DNA from: Tetragenococcus halophilus
GTDB lineage: Bacteria > Bacillota > Bacilli > Lactobacillales > Enterococcaceae
Assembly (NCBI RefSeq): GCF_021474685.1
Contig: NZ_JAKEIT010000026.1
Coordinates: 1-37,186 of the forward strand
Reading direction: 5' to 3'
Length of the DNA stretch: 37,186 nt
The notes below the pieces were generated by a model. That model did not search any database, was not told the DNA's origin, and saw only the letters and a program-made list of their open reading frames with translations. Below are positions 22,774 through 31,608 of this stretch, in pieces. Position 1 is the stretch's first letter, and the number at the start of each line of letters is the position of its first letter. Made by a program: the position numbers and the translations under genes.

Positions 22774-23283
22774 CTATTCTAGCAAATATTGATATGCCCA
22801 GCGCCCGCCGTAAGGTATAGGAAATTGAACTTTCCCGCGATAAACAAAGCCAGCGTTTATTATCGCCTTTTGCATTCCGATGTTTAAGTGATAAGTATCG
22901 ATACGAATATCACGATACCCCAGTTGCTGACTGACATCAATTAATTGGCGTAATAGTTTTTGTGCCAGCCCCTTCCCTGTTTTCTGGTTATCAACAACAA
23001 CTCGATGAATAGATACATAGGGCCCTTCTCCTAACCAGCCGCCTTCTTTTATCGCTGTATAAACTGGGTCAGTTCCTTTAATTAAGGCGGCGTAAGCAAC
23101 AACTTTCTCATCTTCAAGCACATAGCCTGCGCCTGCTTTAATATCTTGTTCAACTTGTTGCCAAGTTGGGCCATAACCATCCTGCCACTGAGGAGAACCT
23201 TGTTTTTTTAATGCTGCAATCCCTTGTGCGGTCAACGTCATAATTCTGGGGATATCTTGGATGTCAGCTGTTCTAAAAATCAT
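22774..23283 (-). CDS. GNAT-family N-acetyltransferase
   Basis: A 169-aa GCN5-related acetyltransferase using acetyl-CoA. The N-terminal MIFRTADIQDIPRIMTL opening and the acetyl-CoA loop VVVDNQKTGKGLAQKLL (about 95-111, Q/R-x-x-G-x-G/A pattern) define the fold. The C-terminal IGMQKAIINAGFVYRGKV is the usual last strand-helix pair. It starts 11 nt after the stop of pyrD, so the two form an operon. The acceptor substrate is not predictable; ribosomal-protein, amino-acid or small-amine acetylation are all possible. AGAGGT upstream of the ATG supports the start. Confidence 0.9.
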   Translation of the reverse strand: MIFRTADIQDIPRIMTLTAQGIAALKKQGSPQWQDGYGPTWQQVEQDIKAGAGYVLEDEKVVAYAALIKGTDPVYTAIKEGGWLGEGPYVSIHRVVVDNQKTGKGLAQKLLRQLIDVSQQLGYRDIRIDTYHLNIGMQKAIINAGFVYRGKVQFPIPYGGRWAYQYLLE

Positions 23284-23294
23284 CCTATGACCTC

Positions 23295-24230
23295 TTACTC
23301 TTCTATTATTTTTAACTTTCCTTGAAATTGTTGAATATTACTATAACCCTTAGAATCCATGATCGCAGCCAGTTCGTCGAGAATTCTAGCAAAAACTGAG
23401 GTGCCTTCTTTATATAACTGCGTACCAATTTGTAACATTGAAGCGCCGCATAAAAGATGTTCAAAGGCGTCCTGACCAGAAACAATCCCGCCGGTCCCAA
23501 TGATTTGAATGCTTGGATTTAAACGCGTATAAAAAGCACGCACGTTTGCCAAAGCAGTAGGTTTGATATATTCGCCACCAATTCCGCCGAAGCCTTCCTT
23601 AGGTTTGATAACCGCTTGTTCTTTATCTGGGTCAATGATCAATCCGTTACCAATTGAATTGATAGAATTGACAAAGGCAAGAGGAAATTTATTTAAAATT
23701 GTAGCGATTTGATCAAAATGTGCGATATCGAAATATGGAGGAAGTTTGACACCCAGTGGTTTAGTATAAAAGGAAAAGATTTCAGTTAAAATTTGTTCGG
23801 TCATTGCAAAATCATAAGCAACTTGTGGTTTCCCCGCTACATTAGGACAAGATAAATTTAATTCTGTAAAACCATGAAACTCACTATCCTCAAGCTTTTT
23901 TAAAGTTTCGATATTTTCTTGCATACTCATACTGGCCACTGAAAAAAACATCGGCGTAGAAAAGTTTTTCTGATATTCATTGACGTAATCAAGATAATAA
24001 TCAAAGCCTAAGTTAGGCAAACCCATTGAATTAATACTACCTAGTGTTGTTTCATAATATCGTGGTTCCGGATTCCCTTGTCTTTTCTGCCGTGTTACGC
24101 TTTTTGTTATAAAGGTGCCCGCCCTTGAGTCTATTAAGCCGTTTAATTCTTCACTGGTCATACAATGAACACCTGAAGCATTCATTAGCGGAGATTGAAA
24201 TGTACAATCCTGGAAAGTTACATCAAACAT
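23295..24230 (-). CDS. pyrD: Dihydroorotate dehydrogenase, class 1A (fumarate-dependent)
   Basis: A 311-aa FMN enzyme oxidising dihydroorotate to orotate in de novo pyrimidine synthesis. The catalytic cysteine C128 in TELNLSCPN and the [11 protein letters not shown] segment after it are hallmarks of the class 1A homodimer known from Lactococcus PyrDA, which uses fumarate as electron acceptor and needs no PyrK subunit. [18 protein letters not shown] is the FMN phosphate site. AGGAGGT ahead of the ATG fixes the start. No other pyr genes are in the window. It is followed after 11 nt by a GNAT gene. Confidence 0.95.
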   Translation of the reverse strand: MFDVTFQDCTFQSPLMNASGVHCMTSEELNGLIDSRAGTFITKSVTRQKRQGNPEPRYYETTLGSINSMGLPNLGFDYYLDYVNEYQKNFSTPMFFSVASMSMQENIETLKKLEDSEFHGFTELNLSCPNVAGKPQVAYDFAMTEQILTEIFSFYTKPLGVKLPPYFDIAHFDQIATILNKFPLAFVNSINSIGNGLIIDPDKEQAVIKPKEGFGGIGGEYIKPTALANVRAFYTRLNPSIQIIGTGGIVSGQDAFEHLLCGASMLQIGTQLYKEGTSVFARILDELAAIMDSKGYSNIQQFQGKLKIIEE

Positions 24231-24329
24231 AGTCTTACCTCCTAGATGATCTCTTTAATATTTGTTAGTAGTTTATCCAAATTTAAAGCAAAAAGCAATG
24301 AAAGAATCGGTTATAAAAACAAATAAAAT

Positions 24330-24371
24330 AGAAAAAAGCTCCCTCATTAATTTTTTTAATAAAGGAACTTT
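24330..24371 (-). terminator. Terminator of the SufT/MIP18-like gene
   Basis: Arms AAAGTTCC / GGAGCTTT (24364-24371 and 24335-24342) extended by AT/GU pairs, followed by a T-tract on the minus strand. It lies about 43 nt beyond the stop of the DUF59 gene and upstream of pyrD. Confidence 0.82.
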
Positions 24372-24413
24372 CGTTAGTTTTAATAAATAGAATAAACGAT
24401 TTAATATTTTTAT

Positions 24414-24749
24414 TTATCGGATCCCTAATGCAATACGCGCGTAGCGACTCATTTTTTCTGGTGTCCATGGTGGATACCAGACGAGTTTTACATCTACCTG
24501 ATTTACTTCAGGCACTTCATTCAGACAATCCAAAATTGCCTCAGTCAAAATATCAGCTAAAGGACATCCCATCGTTGTCAGTGTCATTTTAATTTCAGTA
24601 TCTCCTGTTGCATCATCGAACTCTACGCCATAGATTAAACCCAAATTAACAATATCGATTCCTAACTCTGGGTCGATAACGGTTTCTAGTGCCATTAAAA
24701 TATTATCTTTTATTTCTTCAATTTCTTCTTCTGTTCGTGCGACACCCAT
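24414..24749 (-). CDS. MIP18/DUF59-family protein (SufT/PaaD-like Fe-S assembly factor)
   Basis: A 111-aa protein of the DUF59 (MIP18) family, associated with iron-sulfur cluster maturation (SufT) and metal-sulfur cluster delivery (PaaD). Family landmarks: VIDPELGIDIVNLGLIYGV (about 23-41), the conserved cysteine in LTTMGCPLADIL (near 67), and VKLVWYPPWTPEKMS (about 87-101). ATG 24749 follows GAGGGG by 10 nt; the longer upstream frame has no ribosome site. It has its own promoter, with a duplicated 10-mer at the -35, and its own terminator, so it is monocistronic and may be regulated. Confidence 0.92.
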   Translation of the reverse strand: MGVARTEEEIEEIKDNILMALETVIDPELGIDIVNLGLIYGVEFDDATGDTEIKMTLTTMGCPLADILTEAILDCLNEVPEVNQVDVKLVWYPPWTPEKMSRYARIALGIR

Positions 24750-24786
24750 CTTTTCTAATCCCCCTCTGCTTTTTCTCTCTAAGCAA

Positions 24787-24829
24787 ATCATACCTTGTTT
24801 TATATCATTTGTAAACGCTATTTGTAAAC
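24787..24829 (-). promoter_or_regulatory. Promoter of the SufT-like gene with duplicated 10-mer
   Basis: -35 TTTACA (24810-24815), 17-nt spacer, -10 TATGAT (24787-24792). GTTTACAAAT occurs twice as a direct repeat (24807-24816 covering the -35, and 24820-24829 just upstream), with 13-bp period and 3 nt between copies, suggesting a protein-binding site. Confidence 0.72.
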
Positions 24830-24891
24830 AAGTTAACAATCTTTTATTTTTTAACTAAATTCTATTTTGTCACTGTTTTAAAAGGAGAGAT

Positions 24892-27240
24892 TTATTCAAC
24901 TTCTTGCCAAAAACTTTCCATTCCTTGTTTTAATTGTTCAAGATTGTGACAAATTTTCGTATTCTGCCAATGCGCAGGAAAGAGTTGACGATAGGGTTTC
25001 GTAGTAAATCTTTGGTCTAAAAGTAAAACAATGCCTTTATCAGTACTATCTCGAATGACACGACCAGCGGCTTGTAACACTTTATTCATACCCGGGAGCT
25101 GATAAGCATAGGCAAAACCTTTCCCCTCTTTTTCATCAAAATATTCCTTAATTAATTCTTGTTCATGATTCATTTGAGGTAGCCCAACACCAACGATAAT
25201 GCTGCCTACTAAGCGTGAAGCTTTTAAGTCAATACCTTCAGAAAACACACCGCCTAATACACAAAAGCCGACCAAAGATTGTGTTGGCTTTTCAACAAAT
25301 TTTGCCAAAAAATCTTCGCGTTCTTTTTCATTCATTTGTGTATCTTGTACAACCGTATCGATTTCTGGAAATTGCTCGCGAAAAATTTGATAACAATCAT
25401 CCAGATATTTATAAGATGGAAAAAACACTAAATAATTTCCTCTTTGAGCAGAAACTGCTTCTGCGATAGCTTGAGCTATTGATTGGTAACTATTGTTTCT
25501 TTTCTTATAAGTCGTTTGGATATAATCGGCAATAAAGACTTGTTGGTTTTTTTCTGGAAACGGACTAGCTAAACGATAACGTAATGCCTCGCGGTTTCCT
25601 CCTAACACTTCTTGGTAATAAGGCAAAGGTGTCAAACTCGCAGAAAAAAGTAAACTAGCTTTCCCTTTATTAAGCGTATCCGCTAAAAATGGCGCTGGTG
25701 ACATACAAAATTGGCGGATTTTTAAATCATGATACATAATCTCAATCGTCGTTTCATATGTTTCATCATAAAAATCACTAATTTTTAAAAATCGTAGCAC
25801 ATCAAAATAAAGGTCTAAGATTTTTTCTTCCTGGGGATTTCCTTCATTTGCAGCTAGCCATTCTTTGACTAATTCGCTAAAACGAAATAAAAGTTTAAGC
25901 AAAGTATCCGCCTGTCCTTTTTGATGATGGAAAGTCCAGCCAGATTCCTGCGCAGTTTCTTCAATCGCGGCAAATTCTTGATCGATTTTTTCAAGACTTT
26001 TTAGAATCTTTTTATCGTTTTTAGAAAAACTTTTAAAAACACTGTTAAAAGATTGCCGATGAATAGAAGCAGAGTACATTTCACGCGAACGATTTACAAG
26101 ATTATGAGCTTCATCGATCAAAAAATAATACTCTTCGCTATTATCTTCAAAAAAACGCCGTAAATATACTGTAGGATCAAATAAATAGTTATAATCCCCA
26201 ATGATCACATCGCAAAATAAACTAATATCAAGAGAGAATTCAAAAGGAGAAACAACATGTTTTTTGGCATAATTTTCAATTACAGAACGAGTCATTTGGT
26301 TTTCATGATGCAAAATATCCCATAGTGCTTCATTGATTCGATCATAGTATCCTATAGAATAAGGACTATCGTCTGGATTGCCCTCTTGCTCTTCTGGAAA
26401 GCGTATTTTATCCTTTGCAGTAATAGTAACACTTTTTATTTGCGCACCTTTATCCGCTAAAACGGTTAGTGTATCTTCGGCCACTTGTCTAGTGATTGTT
26501 TTAGCTGTTAAATAAAAAATTCTATTCGCGCGGTCTTCTCCTAAAGCTTTGAACGCTGGAAAAAGTGTAGAAATAGTCTTACCTATTCCAGTAGGTGCTT
26601 CAACAAATAACTCTTGCTGAGTGCGTAAAGTCTTATAAGCTGCTGCTGCTAGTTCGCGTTGACCACTACGAAAATTTTGATAGGGAAAAGCCATTTGCTG
26701 CAGTGTTTTATTACGTTGCTCTCGCCATTCTTCTTGAAAGACCAGCCACTTATGATATTCTTTTATTAGCTTATCAAAAAAGTCTTTTAAAAAACTCCAA
26801 TCATAAGAACGTCTTCTTTGGATAATTTTTTCTTCAATCGTTTGATAATAGGTTAACTGTACTTGGATATTTGTTAAATCATTTTGTAAAGAGTAGATAT
26901 ACGCATAGACCATTGCTTGATAAAAGTACATTTCAATTTGATCATCTTCTAATTCTTCAAATTGTACTTCCGAAGTTTTTATCTCATCAATAATCCAAAC
27001 TTCGTCTTCTTTAAAAATACCGTCTGCGCGACCTTCAACAACGATCTTATCATTTTCAACAGTTGTTTCTTCTTTTAAAAATACTTCTTTTTGGTAATTA
27101 TCTCCTGCAGCTTTTTGTAGTTTGCGATGAATCTTTGCTCCTTCTTGTGCAGTATGATTACTAGCTTTTTGACTGCTAAGGTTTCCTCTACGTAGAATAA
27201 ATTCAACGAGATGTCTGACCGAAATTTTCTTAGAAAACAT
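24892..27240 (-). CDS. DinG/XPD-like helicase fused to an N-terminal RecB/Cas4-type nuclease domain, without Fe-S ligands
   Basis: A 782-aa protein with two modules. Residues about 1-170 are a PD-(D/E)XK nuclease: GAKIH (H38), GRADG (D73), DEIK (E86, K88) and QAMVYAY, the RecB/Cas4 pattern. Residues about 190-782 are a superfamily 2 XPD/DinG helicase with Walker A APTGIGKT (215-222), DEAH (376-379), and the C-terminal motif QAAGRVIR. Relatives hold a 4Fe-4S cluster through four cysteines between these motifs. Here the equivalent places read KIRF, EGNP, DSPYS and VSPFEF, with no cysteine at any of them. ATG 27240 sits 4 nt after AAGGTGG; an upstream in-frame TTG at 27258 is less likely. Probably a DNA repair nuclease-helicase. 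Confidence 0.88.
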   Translation of the reverse strand: MFSKKISVRHLVEFILRRGNLSSQKASNHTAQEGAKIHRKLQKAAGDNYQKEVFLKEETTVENDKIVVEGRADGIFKEDEVWIIDEIKTSEVQFEELEDDQIEMYFYQAMVYAYIYSLQNDLTNIQVQLTYYQTIEEKIIQRRRSYDWSFLKDFFDKLIKEYHKWLVFQEEWREQRNKTLQQMAFPYQNFRSGQRELAAAAYKTLRTQQELFVEAPTGIGKTISTLFPAFKALGEDRANRIFYLTAKTITRQVAEDTLTVLADKGAQIKSVTITAKDKIRFPEEQEGNPDDSPYSIGYYDRINEALWDILHHENQMTRSVIENYAKKHVVSPFEFSLDISLFCDVIIGDYNYLFDPTVYLRRFFEDNSEEYYFLIDEAHNLVNRSREMYSASIHRQSFNSVFKSFSKNDKKILKSLEKIDQEFAAIEETAQESGWTFHHQKGQADTLLKLLFRFSELVKEWLAANEGNPQEEKILDLYFDVLRFLKISDFYDETYETTIEIMYHDLKIRQFCMSPAPFLADTLNKGKASLLFSASLTPLPYYQEVLGGNREALRYRLASPFPEKNQQVFIADYIQTTYKKRNNSYQSIAQAIAEAVSAQRGNYLVFFPSYKYLDDCYQIFREQFPEIDTVVQDTQMNEKEREDFLAKFVEKPTQSLVGFCVLGGVFSEGIDLKASRLVGSIIVGVGLPQMNHEQELIKEYFDEKEGKGFAYAYQLPGMNKVLQAAGRVIRDSTDKGIVLLLDQRFTTKPYRQLFPAHWQNTKICHNLEQLKQGMESFWQEVE

Positions 27241-27264
27241 CTTGCCACCTTCCTCCAAACTATT

Positions 27265-27270
27265 ATTATA
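27265..27270 (-). promoter_or_regulatory. Probable -10 of the nuclease-helicase gene
   Basis: Perfect TATAAT on the minus strand about 25 nt upstream of the start codon; no good -35 is present at 17 nt. An AATAC/GTATT inverted repeat lies just upstream. Confidence 0.45.
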
Positions 27271-27322
27271 GAATACTTTTGTGTATTTTTACAGCAAGAT
27301 AAAAAAATTCCCCTCATCTTCT

Positions 27323-27351
27323 TTGTTTGTAGGAATAATTTAAGTTATACT
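27323..27351 (+). promoter_or_regulatory. Candidate promoter of the MBL-hydrolase/phosphatase operon
   Basis: -35 TTGTTT (27323-27328), 17-nt spacer, -10 TATACT (27346-27351), 35 nt before the ATG, in the divergent gap between the helicase and MBL genes. Confidence 0.5.
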
Positions 27352-27386
27352 TGAGTTAGTATTTTATAGAGGGGGTTTTATCTTTT

Positions 27387-28007
27387 ATGCGTATCAATCG
27401 ATTGGTAACAGGCGATATTGACGAAAATTGTTACTTAATATGGCAGGACCAATCGCTTCTAATTATTGATCCAGGTGCCGATGCCTTTACTATTAAACAA
27501 CAAATTAAACAAACAGGAGCCTTACCCATCGCGATTTTATTAACCCATGCTCACTTTGATCATATTGGAGCCGTAGATGAGTTGCGTGATGAATATCAAA
27601 TTCCCGTTTATCTTAATCCTTTAGAATTTGACTGGCTACAAGATCCAGTTTTAAATTTATCCGTGCAATTACCTGAAAAAAGACAAGTAATCGTTCGTCC
27701 TGCAGAGTATAAATTAGAACTGCGGGATTATAATTTAGCTGGAATCTCCTTTAAAGTTGTTCCTACTCCAGGGCATTCGATAGGCAGTGTAAGTCTTATT
27801 TTTGATGATTTTGTTGTTTCGGGAGATGTTTTATTCAATGGCAGCATTGGTAGAACTGATTTTTACACAGGAAACTATGAACAGCTACTTGATAGCGTTA
27901 ATTCACAATTATTCCAATTAGCCGATGAATATACAGTATATCCGGGACATGGCCCTATAACTTCGATCGGTCATGAAAAAATAACGAATCCGTTTTTCGT
28001 TGATTAA
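27387..28007 (+). CDS. MBL-fold metallohydrolase (YcbL/glyoxalase II-like)
   Basis: A 206-aa metallo-beta-lactamase-fold hydrolase with a complete binuclear metal site: H54, H56, D58 and H59 in THAHFDH, H130 in PGHSIGS, D147 in SGDVLF and H188 in YPGHGP. This is the short bacterial glyoxalase-II-like (YcbL) form, which lacks the long C-terminal substrate-binding domain of true glyoxalase II, so thioester hydrolysis is likely but substrate is open. It is the first gene on the plus-strand segment, 20 nt before a phosphoglycerate-mutase-family gene, suggesting an operon. The ribosome site GAGGGGG is 11 nt from the ATG, rather far. Confidence 0.9.
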   Translation: MRINRLVTGDIDENCYLIWQDQSLLIIDPGADAFTIKQQIKQTGALPIAILLTHAHFDHIGAVDELRDEYQIPVYLNPLEFDWLQDPVLNLSVQLPEKRQVIVRPAEYKLELRDYNLAGISFKVVPTPGHSIGSVSLIFDDFVVSGDVLFNGSIGRTDFYTGNYEQLLDSVNSQLFQLADEYTVYPGHGPITSIGHEKITNPFFVD

Positions 28008-28027
28008 TTAACCAAGGAGTGAAGAAA

Positions 28028-28723
28028 ATGACAAAAACAGAATTATACATCGTAAGACATGGTAAAACGATGTTTAATACAGTACAACGAGTGCAAGGTT
28101 GGTGTGATACCCCTCTTACAAAAACAGGAGCCGAAGGTATCCGATATTTAGGAACAGGACTTAAAGATATTAACTTTGAAGAAGCTTATGCTAGTGATTC
28201 CGGTCGTGCCATCGAAACTGCAAGAATTATTTTAAGTAAACTTCCTAATGGCGCTAAGGTTCCTTTTCGTGTAGATAAAAGAATTCGCGAATGGTGTTTT
28301 GGTTCTTTAGAAGGTGGTTATGACGCTGAAATGTGGGGCGTTGTTCCTAGAGTTTTGAATTTTCATAATTACGATGAAATGATCGATAAACAAACCAGTT
28401 TTAAAGAGATCTGTGAAGCCATCTACGATGCAGATACAGCAAACTGGGCCGAAACATACGATGAATTAAGTTATCGCGTGCGCACTGGTTTTGAAGATAT
28501 CGCGCACCGTATAGAAAAAAACGGTGGCGGCAAAGCACTAGTCGTCTCTCATGGTTTAACGATTGCCTTCTTATTGAATTTAATTAATGAGGAAAGTAAT
28601 GTTCGTATGGACTTAGAAAATGGCTCTGTTACTCGTTTAACTTATGAAAATGGCGATTTCACTTGCCAAGAAGTTGGTTCGACAGCTTATATTGAAAAAG
28701 GCAAAGAACTAGAACAAGCTTAA
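28028..28723 (+). CDS. Histidine phosphatase / phosphoglycerate-mutase-family protein
   Basis: A 231-aa member of the histidine phosphatase superfamily. The phosphohistidine is H11 in YIVRHGKTMFN, the partner arginine is in SDSGRAIETA, and the second histidine is in VVSHGLTIAF near the C-terminus. CFGSLEGG with its glutamate follows the family pattern. Cofactor-dependent glycolytic mutases are longer in their conserved parts, so a broad phosphatase role is more likely than a glycolytic one. ATG 28028 is chosen because AAGGAG lies 8 nt upstream; an in-frame GTG at 28019 overlaps that site. Terminator directly downstream. Confidence 0.9.
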   Translation: MTKTELYIVRHGKTMFNTVQRVQGWCDTPLTKTGAEGIRYLGTGLKDINFEEAYASDSGRAIETARIILSKLPNGAKVPFRVDKRIREWCFGSLEGGYDAEMWGVVPRVLNFHNYDEMIDKQTSFKEICEAIYDADTANWAETYDELSYRVRTGFEDIAHRIEKNGGGKALVVSHGLTIAFLLNLINEESNVRMDLENGSVTRLTYENGDFTCQEVGSTAYIEKGKELEQA

Positions 28724-28748
28724 TTAAATAAATAAAAGCGAAATTATA

Positions 28749-28778
28749 AAGCAAGTTTTAAAACTTGCTTTTTTTTTA
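28749..28778 (+). terminator. Terminator of the MBL/phosphatase operon
   Basis: Perfect palindrome AAGCAAGTTTTAAAACTTGC with final TT (28749-28770) followed by a run of nine T, 26 nt after the stop codon. Confidence 0.93.
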
Positions 28779-28851
28779 TCAAAAATTATTTATAATCCTC
28801 TTTTTTAAAGGTATACTTATTTTTGGCATTACTTAAGAAGGGATTGAAAAT

Positions 28852-29685
28852 ATGTTTTTTACAAATGTCATTAAAGCGATCATTTTAGGAATCATTGAAG
28901 GAATCACGGAGTGGTTACCTATCAGCAGCACTGGACATCTTATTTTGGCAGATGAATTTGTTCGTTTAGAAGCAAGCGAAGCATTTATGTCGATGTTCAA
29001 TGTAGTTATTCAATTAGGCGCGATTTTAGCTGTCGTCGTTTTATACTTTAACAAGTTAAACCCATTTGCTTCAAATAAGAACACTAGCCAAAAAAATGCT
29101 ACCTGGCAATTATGGTTTCGTGTCATTGTAGCAATCATTCCCTCAGGGATTATAGGGATCTTTTTAGACGATTGGTTAGATGTGCATCTTCATAAATTTT
29201 TACCTGTCGCTATTGTGCTGATCGTTTATGGTGTTGCTTTTATTCTAGTGGAAAAAAGAAACCAGAATCGGACACCTAAGATTGCCCAATTAAATGAAAT
29301 CACCTATAAATTTGCTTTAATTGTAGGGATGTTTCAAGTTCTTTCCTTAGTTCCTGGAACATCAAGGTCCGGCGCTACGATATTAGGAGCTATTTTGATT
29401 GGTGGTTCGCGTTTTGTTTCCACTGAGTTTTCCTTTTTCCTAGGTATTCCTACGATGTTTGGTGCTAGTTTTATTAAAATCTTGAAATTTTTAGGCACTG
29501 GCAACAGTTTTGACTTTACCGGAACAATCATTTTACTTATTGGAACAGTGATTTCATTTATTGTTTCAATCCTAGCTATTAAATTCTTATTGAATTATCT
29601 TAAAAAAAATGACTTCACCGCTTTTGGTTGGTATCGCATTGTTTTAGGTATCGTATTAATCATCTACTGGATGGTCGCAATGTAA
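28852..29685 (+). CDS. uppP: Undecaprenyl-diphosphatase UppP/BacA
   Basis: A 277-aa polytopic membrane enzyme that dephosphorylates undecaprenyl pyrophosphate to recycle the lipid carrier for cell-wall synthesis; higher dosage gives bacitracin tolerance. Both signature regions are present: GIIEGITEWLPISSTGH (about 13-29, with the catalytic glutamates and histidine) and PGTSRSGATI (about 169-178). Seven to eight hydrophobic helices and the length match the family. AAGGGAT precedes the ATG. A possible -10 TATACT lies at 28812-28817, but no clear -35. It is monocistronic, between two terminators. Confidence 0.96.
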   Translation: MFFTNVIKAIILGIIEGITEWLPISSTGHLILADEFVRLEASEAFMSMFNVVIQLGAILAVVVLYFNKLNPFASNKNTSQKNATWQLWFRVIVAIIPSGIIGIFLDDWLDVHLHKFLPVAIVLIVYGVAFILVEKRNQNRTPKIAQLNEITYKFALIVGMFQVLSLVPGTSRSGATILGAILIGGSRFVSTEFSFFLGIPTMFGASFIKILKFLGTGNSFDFTGTIILLIGTVISFIVSILAIKFLLNYLKKNDFTAFGWYRIVLGIVLIIYWMVAM

Positions 29686-29703
29686 AAGCATTTAAACGTA
29701 AAA

Positions 29704-29734
29704 AGCCAAGAGCAATATAAGCTCTTGGTTTTTT
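29704..29734. terminator. Bidirectional terminator between uppP and the PhoU-like gene
   Basis: Stem CCAAGAGC / GCTCTTGG (29706-29713 and 29721-29728) with a 7-nt loop and AA/TT extensions. T-tracts follow on the plus strand (29729-29734) and, more weakly, on the minus strand, serving two convergent genes. Confidence 0.9.
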
Positions 29735-29736
29735 GC

Positions 29737-30360
29737 TTAAGTATTTTTTATAATCATACCGTCGATAAGATCAACAGCATCTTCATGATAATTTATAATT
29801 AATTCAAAACCGTCATAGATCTCTTTCCATTTAACAATTTCCAGTACATCCTGCTCTTTACTAAATAAATGTTTTTTCAAACGACTGTACAGACGATCAC
29901 CTTGTGATTCAACGTAGTTAACATCTGAAATCAGTTTTTTTAGGTCTTTAGAATTTTTAAACTTAGGAAATTCTTTCATCGCTTCATGTACACCTTTTGC
30001 CGCTTTTGTTACGAGCGTAGCAAATTTATCTGTTTCTTCGCGCATTTGGGTGATTACTAGGTTTTCAAACAAGTAGGTCATTGCATTAATACCGTCTAAA
30101 ATATCATCTAAGCGTTCAGACACCATCAAGATATCTTCTCGTTCAATCGGTGTAATAAATGCGTCATATAACTCATTTGTTAATTCTTCGACAATTTGAT
30201 CACTATTTTTTTCAATTTCATGAATTTTCTCGGCTCTTTCAGAAAAGTCCGTTGTAGAATAGTTATCCACGATTTCTTCTAAAATTTCTGCTGCTGTATG
30301 TACATTTTCAGCAAGTTGTTCCATTTTTTTAAAATAATCATATTGTTTTTTTCTGCCCAC
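29737..30360 (-). CDS. DUF47 PhoU-like accessory protein of the phosphate transporter
   Basis: A 207-aa all-helical protein of the DUF47/PhoU-like family, cytosolic partners of PiT transporters. E/DxxxD metal-binding repeats are visible in HEIEKNSDQIVEEL (about 47-60) and in DVNYVESQGDRLYSRL (about 145-160), one per three-helix bundle. It begins 12 nt after the stop of the PiT gene on the same strand, the usual pit-operon order reversed by a short gap, and ends at a bidirectional terminator. It probably tunes phosphate uptake. Ribosome site AAGGAGA upstream. Confidence 0.92.
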   Translation of the reverse strand: MGRKKQYDYFKKMEQLAENVHTAAEILEEIVDNYSTTDFSERAEKIHEIEKNSDQIVEELTNELYDAFITPIEREDILMVSERLDDILDGINAMTYLFENLVITQMREETDKFATLVTKAAKGVHEAMKEFPKFKNSKDLKKLISDVNYVESQGDRLYSRLKKHLFSKEQDVLEIVKWKEIYDGFELIINYHEDAVDLIDGMIIKNT

Positions 30361-30372
30361 TTTTATCTCTCC

Positions 30373-31392
30373 TTAAAAAATTCCCACAAAAAGTTTAGCC
30401 ATAATATAAGCAATCAAACCACAACCGGGAAATGTTAGTACCCAAGCTGAGATCATATCTTTTACAATTGACCAATCCACACTAGATAGACGTTTTGAAG
30501 CACCTACCCCCATGATTGCGGTCGTTTTTGTATGTGTCGTGGAAACTGGGATCCCAAACATGGAAGCAAAAAATAAACAAATCGCAGTACTTAAGTCGGA
30601 ACAAAAGCCTTGGTAAGTTTCAAGTTTTACCATATCCATTCCTACAGATTTGATAATCCTCATTCCACCAATTGAAGTTCCGATTCCCATGGTAAGCGAA
30701 CAAAGTGCCATAACCCAGATGGGGATAACAAATCCATTTCCTGCCCTTTCAGCTAAACCATTATAATATAAGCCTAACATGAAAACACCCATGAATTTTT
30801 GGCCATCTTGTGCGCCATGTAAAAAAGCATTTGCTGCTGCCGCAACAGCTTGTCCCCAAGTAAAAAACTTGTTTGCCTTTCTTCTGGAAGCATTATAAAA
30901 TAAAAAACTAATCAATTTAGTGACAAGGTAACCGCCGCCAAAACCGAATATGGTTGAAAAGAGCAAACCGATAATGACTTTTAGCCACTCCTGACCATTG
31001 ACTGCGTCTAAGCCGCTCAACGCCATAGCAGAACCTGTCAAACCAGCAATTAAAGCATGCGACTCGCTCGTTGGTATTCCAAAGTACCAAGCAGCCACTG
31101 TCCAAACGACAATAGAAAACAAGGCAGCTGCTAAAGCAATATGAGCAACGTTCACCTGTCCTTGTGCTTCAAAAGATACGATATTACTAATCGTTTCTGC
31201 TACTTGAGCGTTAAAAATTGTCATTATTAACGCGCCTAAAAAGTTCATTACAACTGCGATGCCAATCGCCATATTCGGTTTTAGTACCCGAGTCGATACG
31301 GCAGTAGCGATCGCATTAGGTGCATCGGTCCAACCATTGACAAAGATAACACCCATAACTAGCGTAACTGTAACTACTAATGCAACGCTCAA
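30373..31392 (-). CDS. pit: PiT-family inorganic phosphate transporter
   Basis: A 339-aa membrane transporter of the PiT family (phosphate with proton or Na+, often as metal-phosphate). The two inverted signature repeats are present: VNGWTDAPNAIATAVSTRVL (near the N-terminus, about 18-37) and FLHGAQDGQKFMGVFML in the middle, with about ten helices. Start choice is uncertain. A longer frame opens at ATG 31446 or 31428, but neither has a ribosome site. TTG 31392 has GGTGG 9 nt upstream and gives the normal family N-terminus of about 20 residues before the first signature. Operon with the downstream PhoU-like gene. Confidence 0.92.
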   Translation of the reverse strand: MSVALVVTVTLVMGVIFVNGWTDAPNAIATAVSTRVLKPNMAIGIAVVMNFLGALIMTIFNAQVAETISNIVSFEAQGQVNVAHIALAAALFSIVVWTVAAWYFGIPTSESHALIAGLTGSAMALSGLDAVNGQEWLKVIIGLLFSTIFGFGGGYLVTKLISFLFYNASRRKANKFFTWGQAVAAAANAFLHGAQDGQKFMGVFMLGLYYNGLAERAGNGFVIPIWVMALCSLTMGIGTSIGGMRIIKSVGMDMVKLETYQGFCSDLSTAICLFFASMFGIPVSTTHTKTTAIMGVGASKRLSSVDWSIVKDMISAWVLTFPGCGLIAYIMAKLFVGIF

Positions 31393-31567
31393 AATTTTAC
31401 ACCACCATTCATAGTCCGAGCTTATCATAGCACAAAAGATAGTCATTAGGGAAGTTGATTTGTGCTTTAATTCGGTTTTTTATTTGAAAAACAAAAAATT
31501 AAAATCTTATCATTAAATGTATCGACCTTTGTAGTATTTTAACAACGAAATTCTTTATAAGTTGTTA

Positions 31568-31596
31568 TTGCAAACAACTGAAGCATTCTGTATAAT
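31568..31596 (+). promoter_or_regulatory. rpsT promoter
   Basis: -35 TTGCAA (31568-31573), 17-nt spacer, perfect -10 TATAAT (31591-31596). A second TATAAT at 31626-31631 with TTGTTG (31602-31607) 18 nt before it may be a tandem promoter, giving a much shorter leader. Confidence 0.8.
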
Positions 31597-31608
31597 GACT
31601 ATTGTTGA

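Noticed and set aside
24283-24468. 61-codon minus-strand frame between pyrD and the SufT-like gene
   Set aside because: It overlaps the end of the SufT-like gene in another frame, has no ribosome site, and contains the terminator hairpin.
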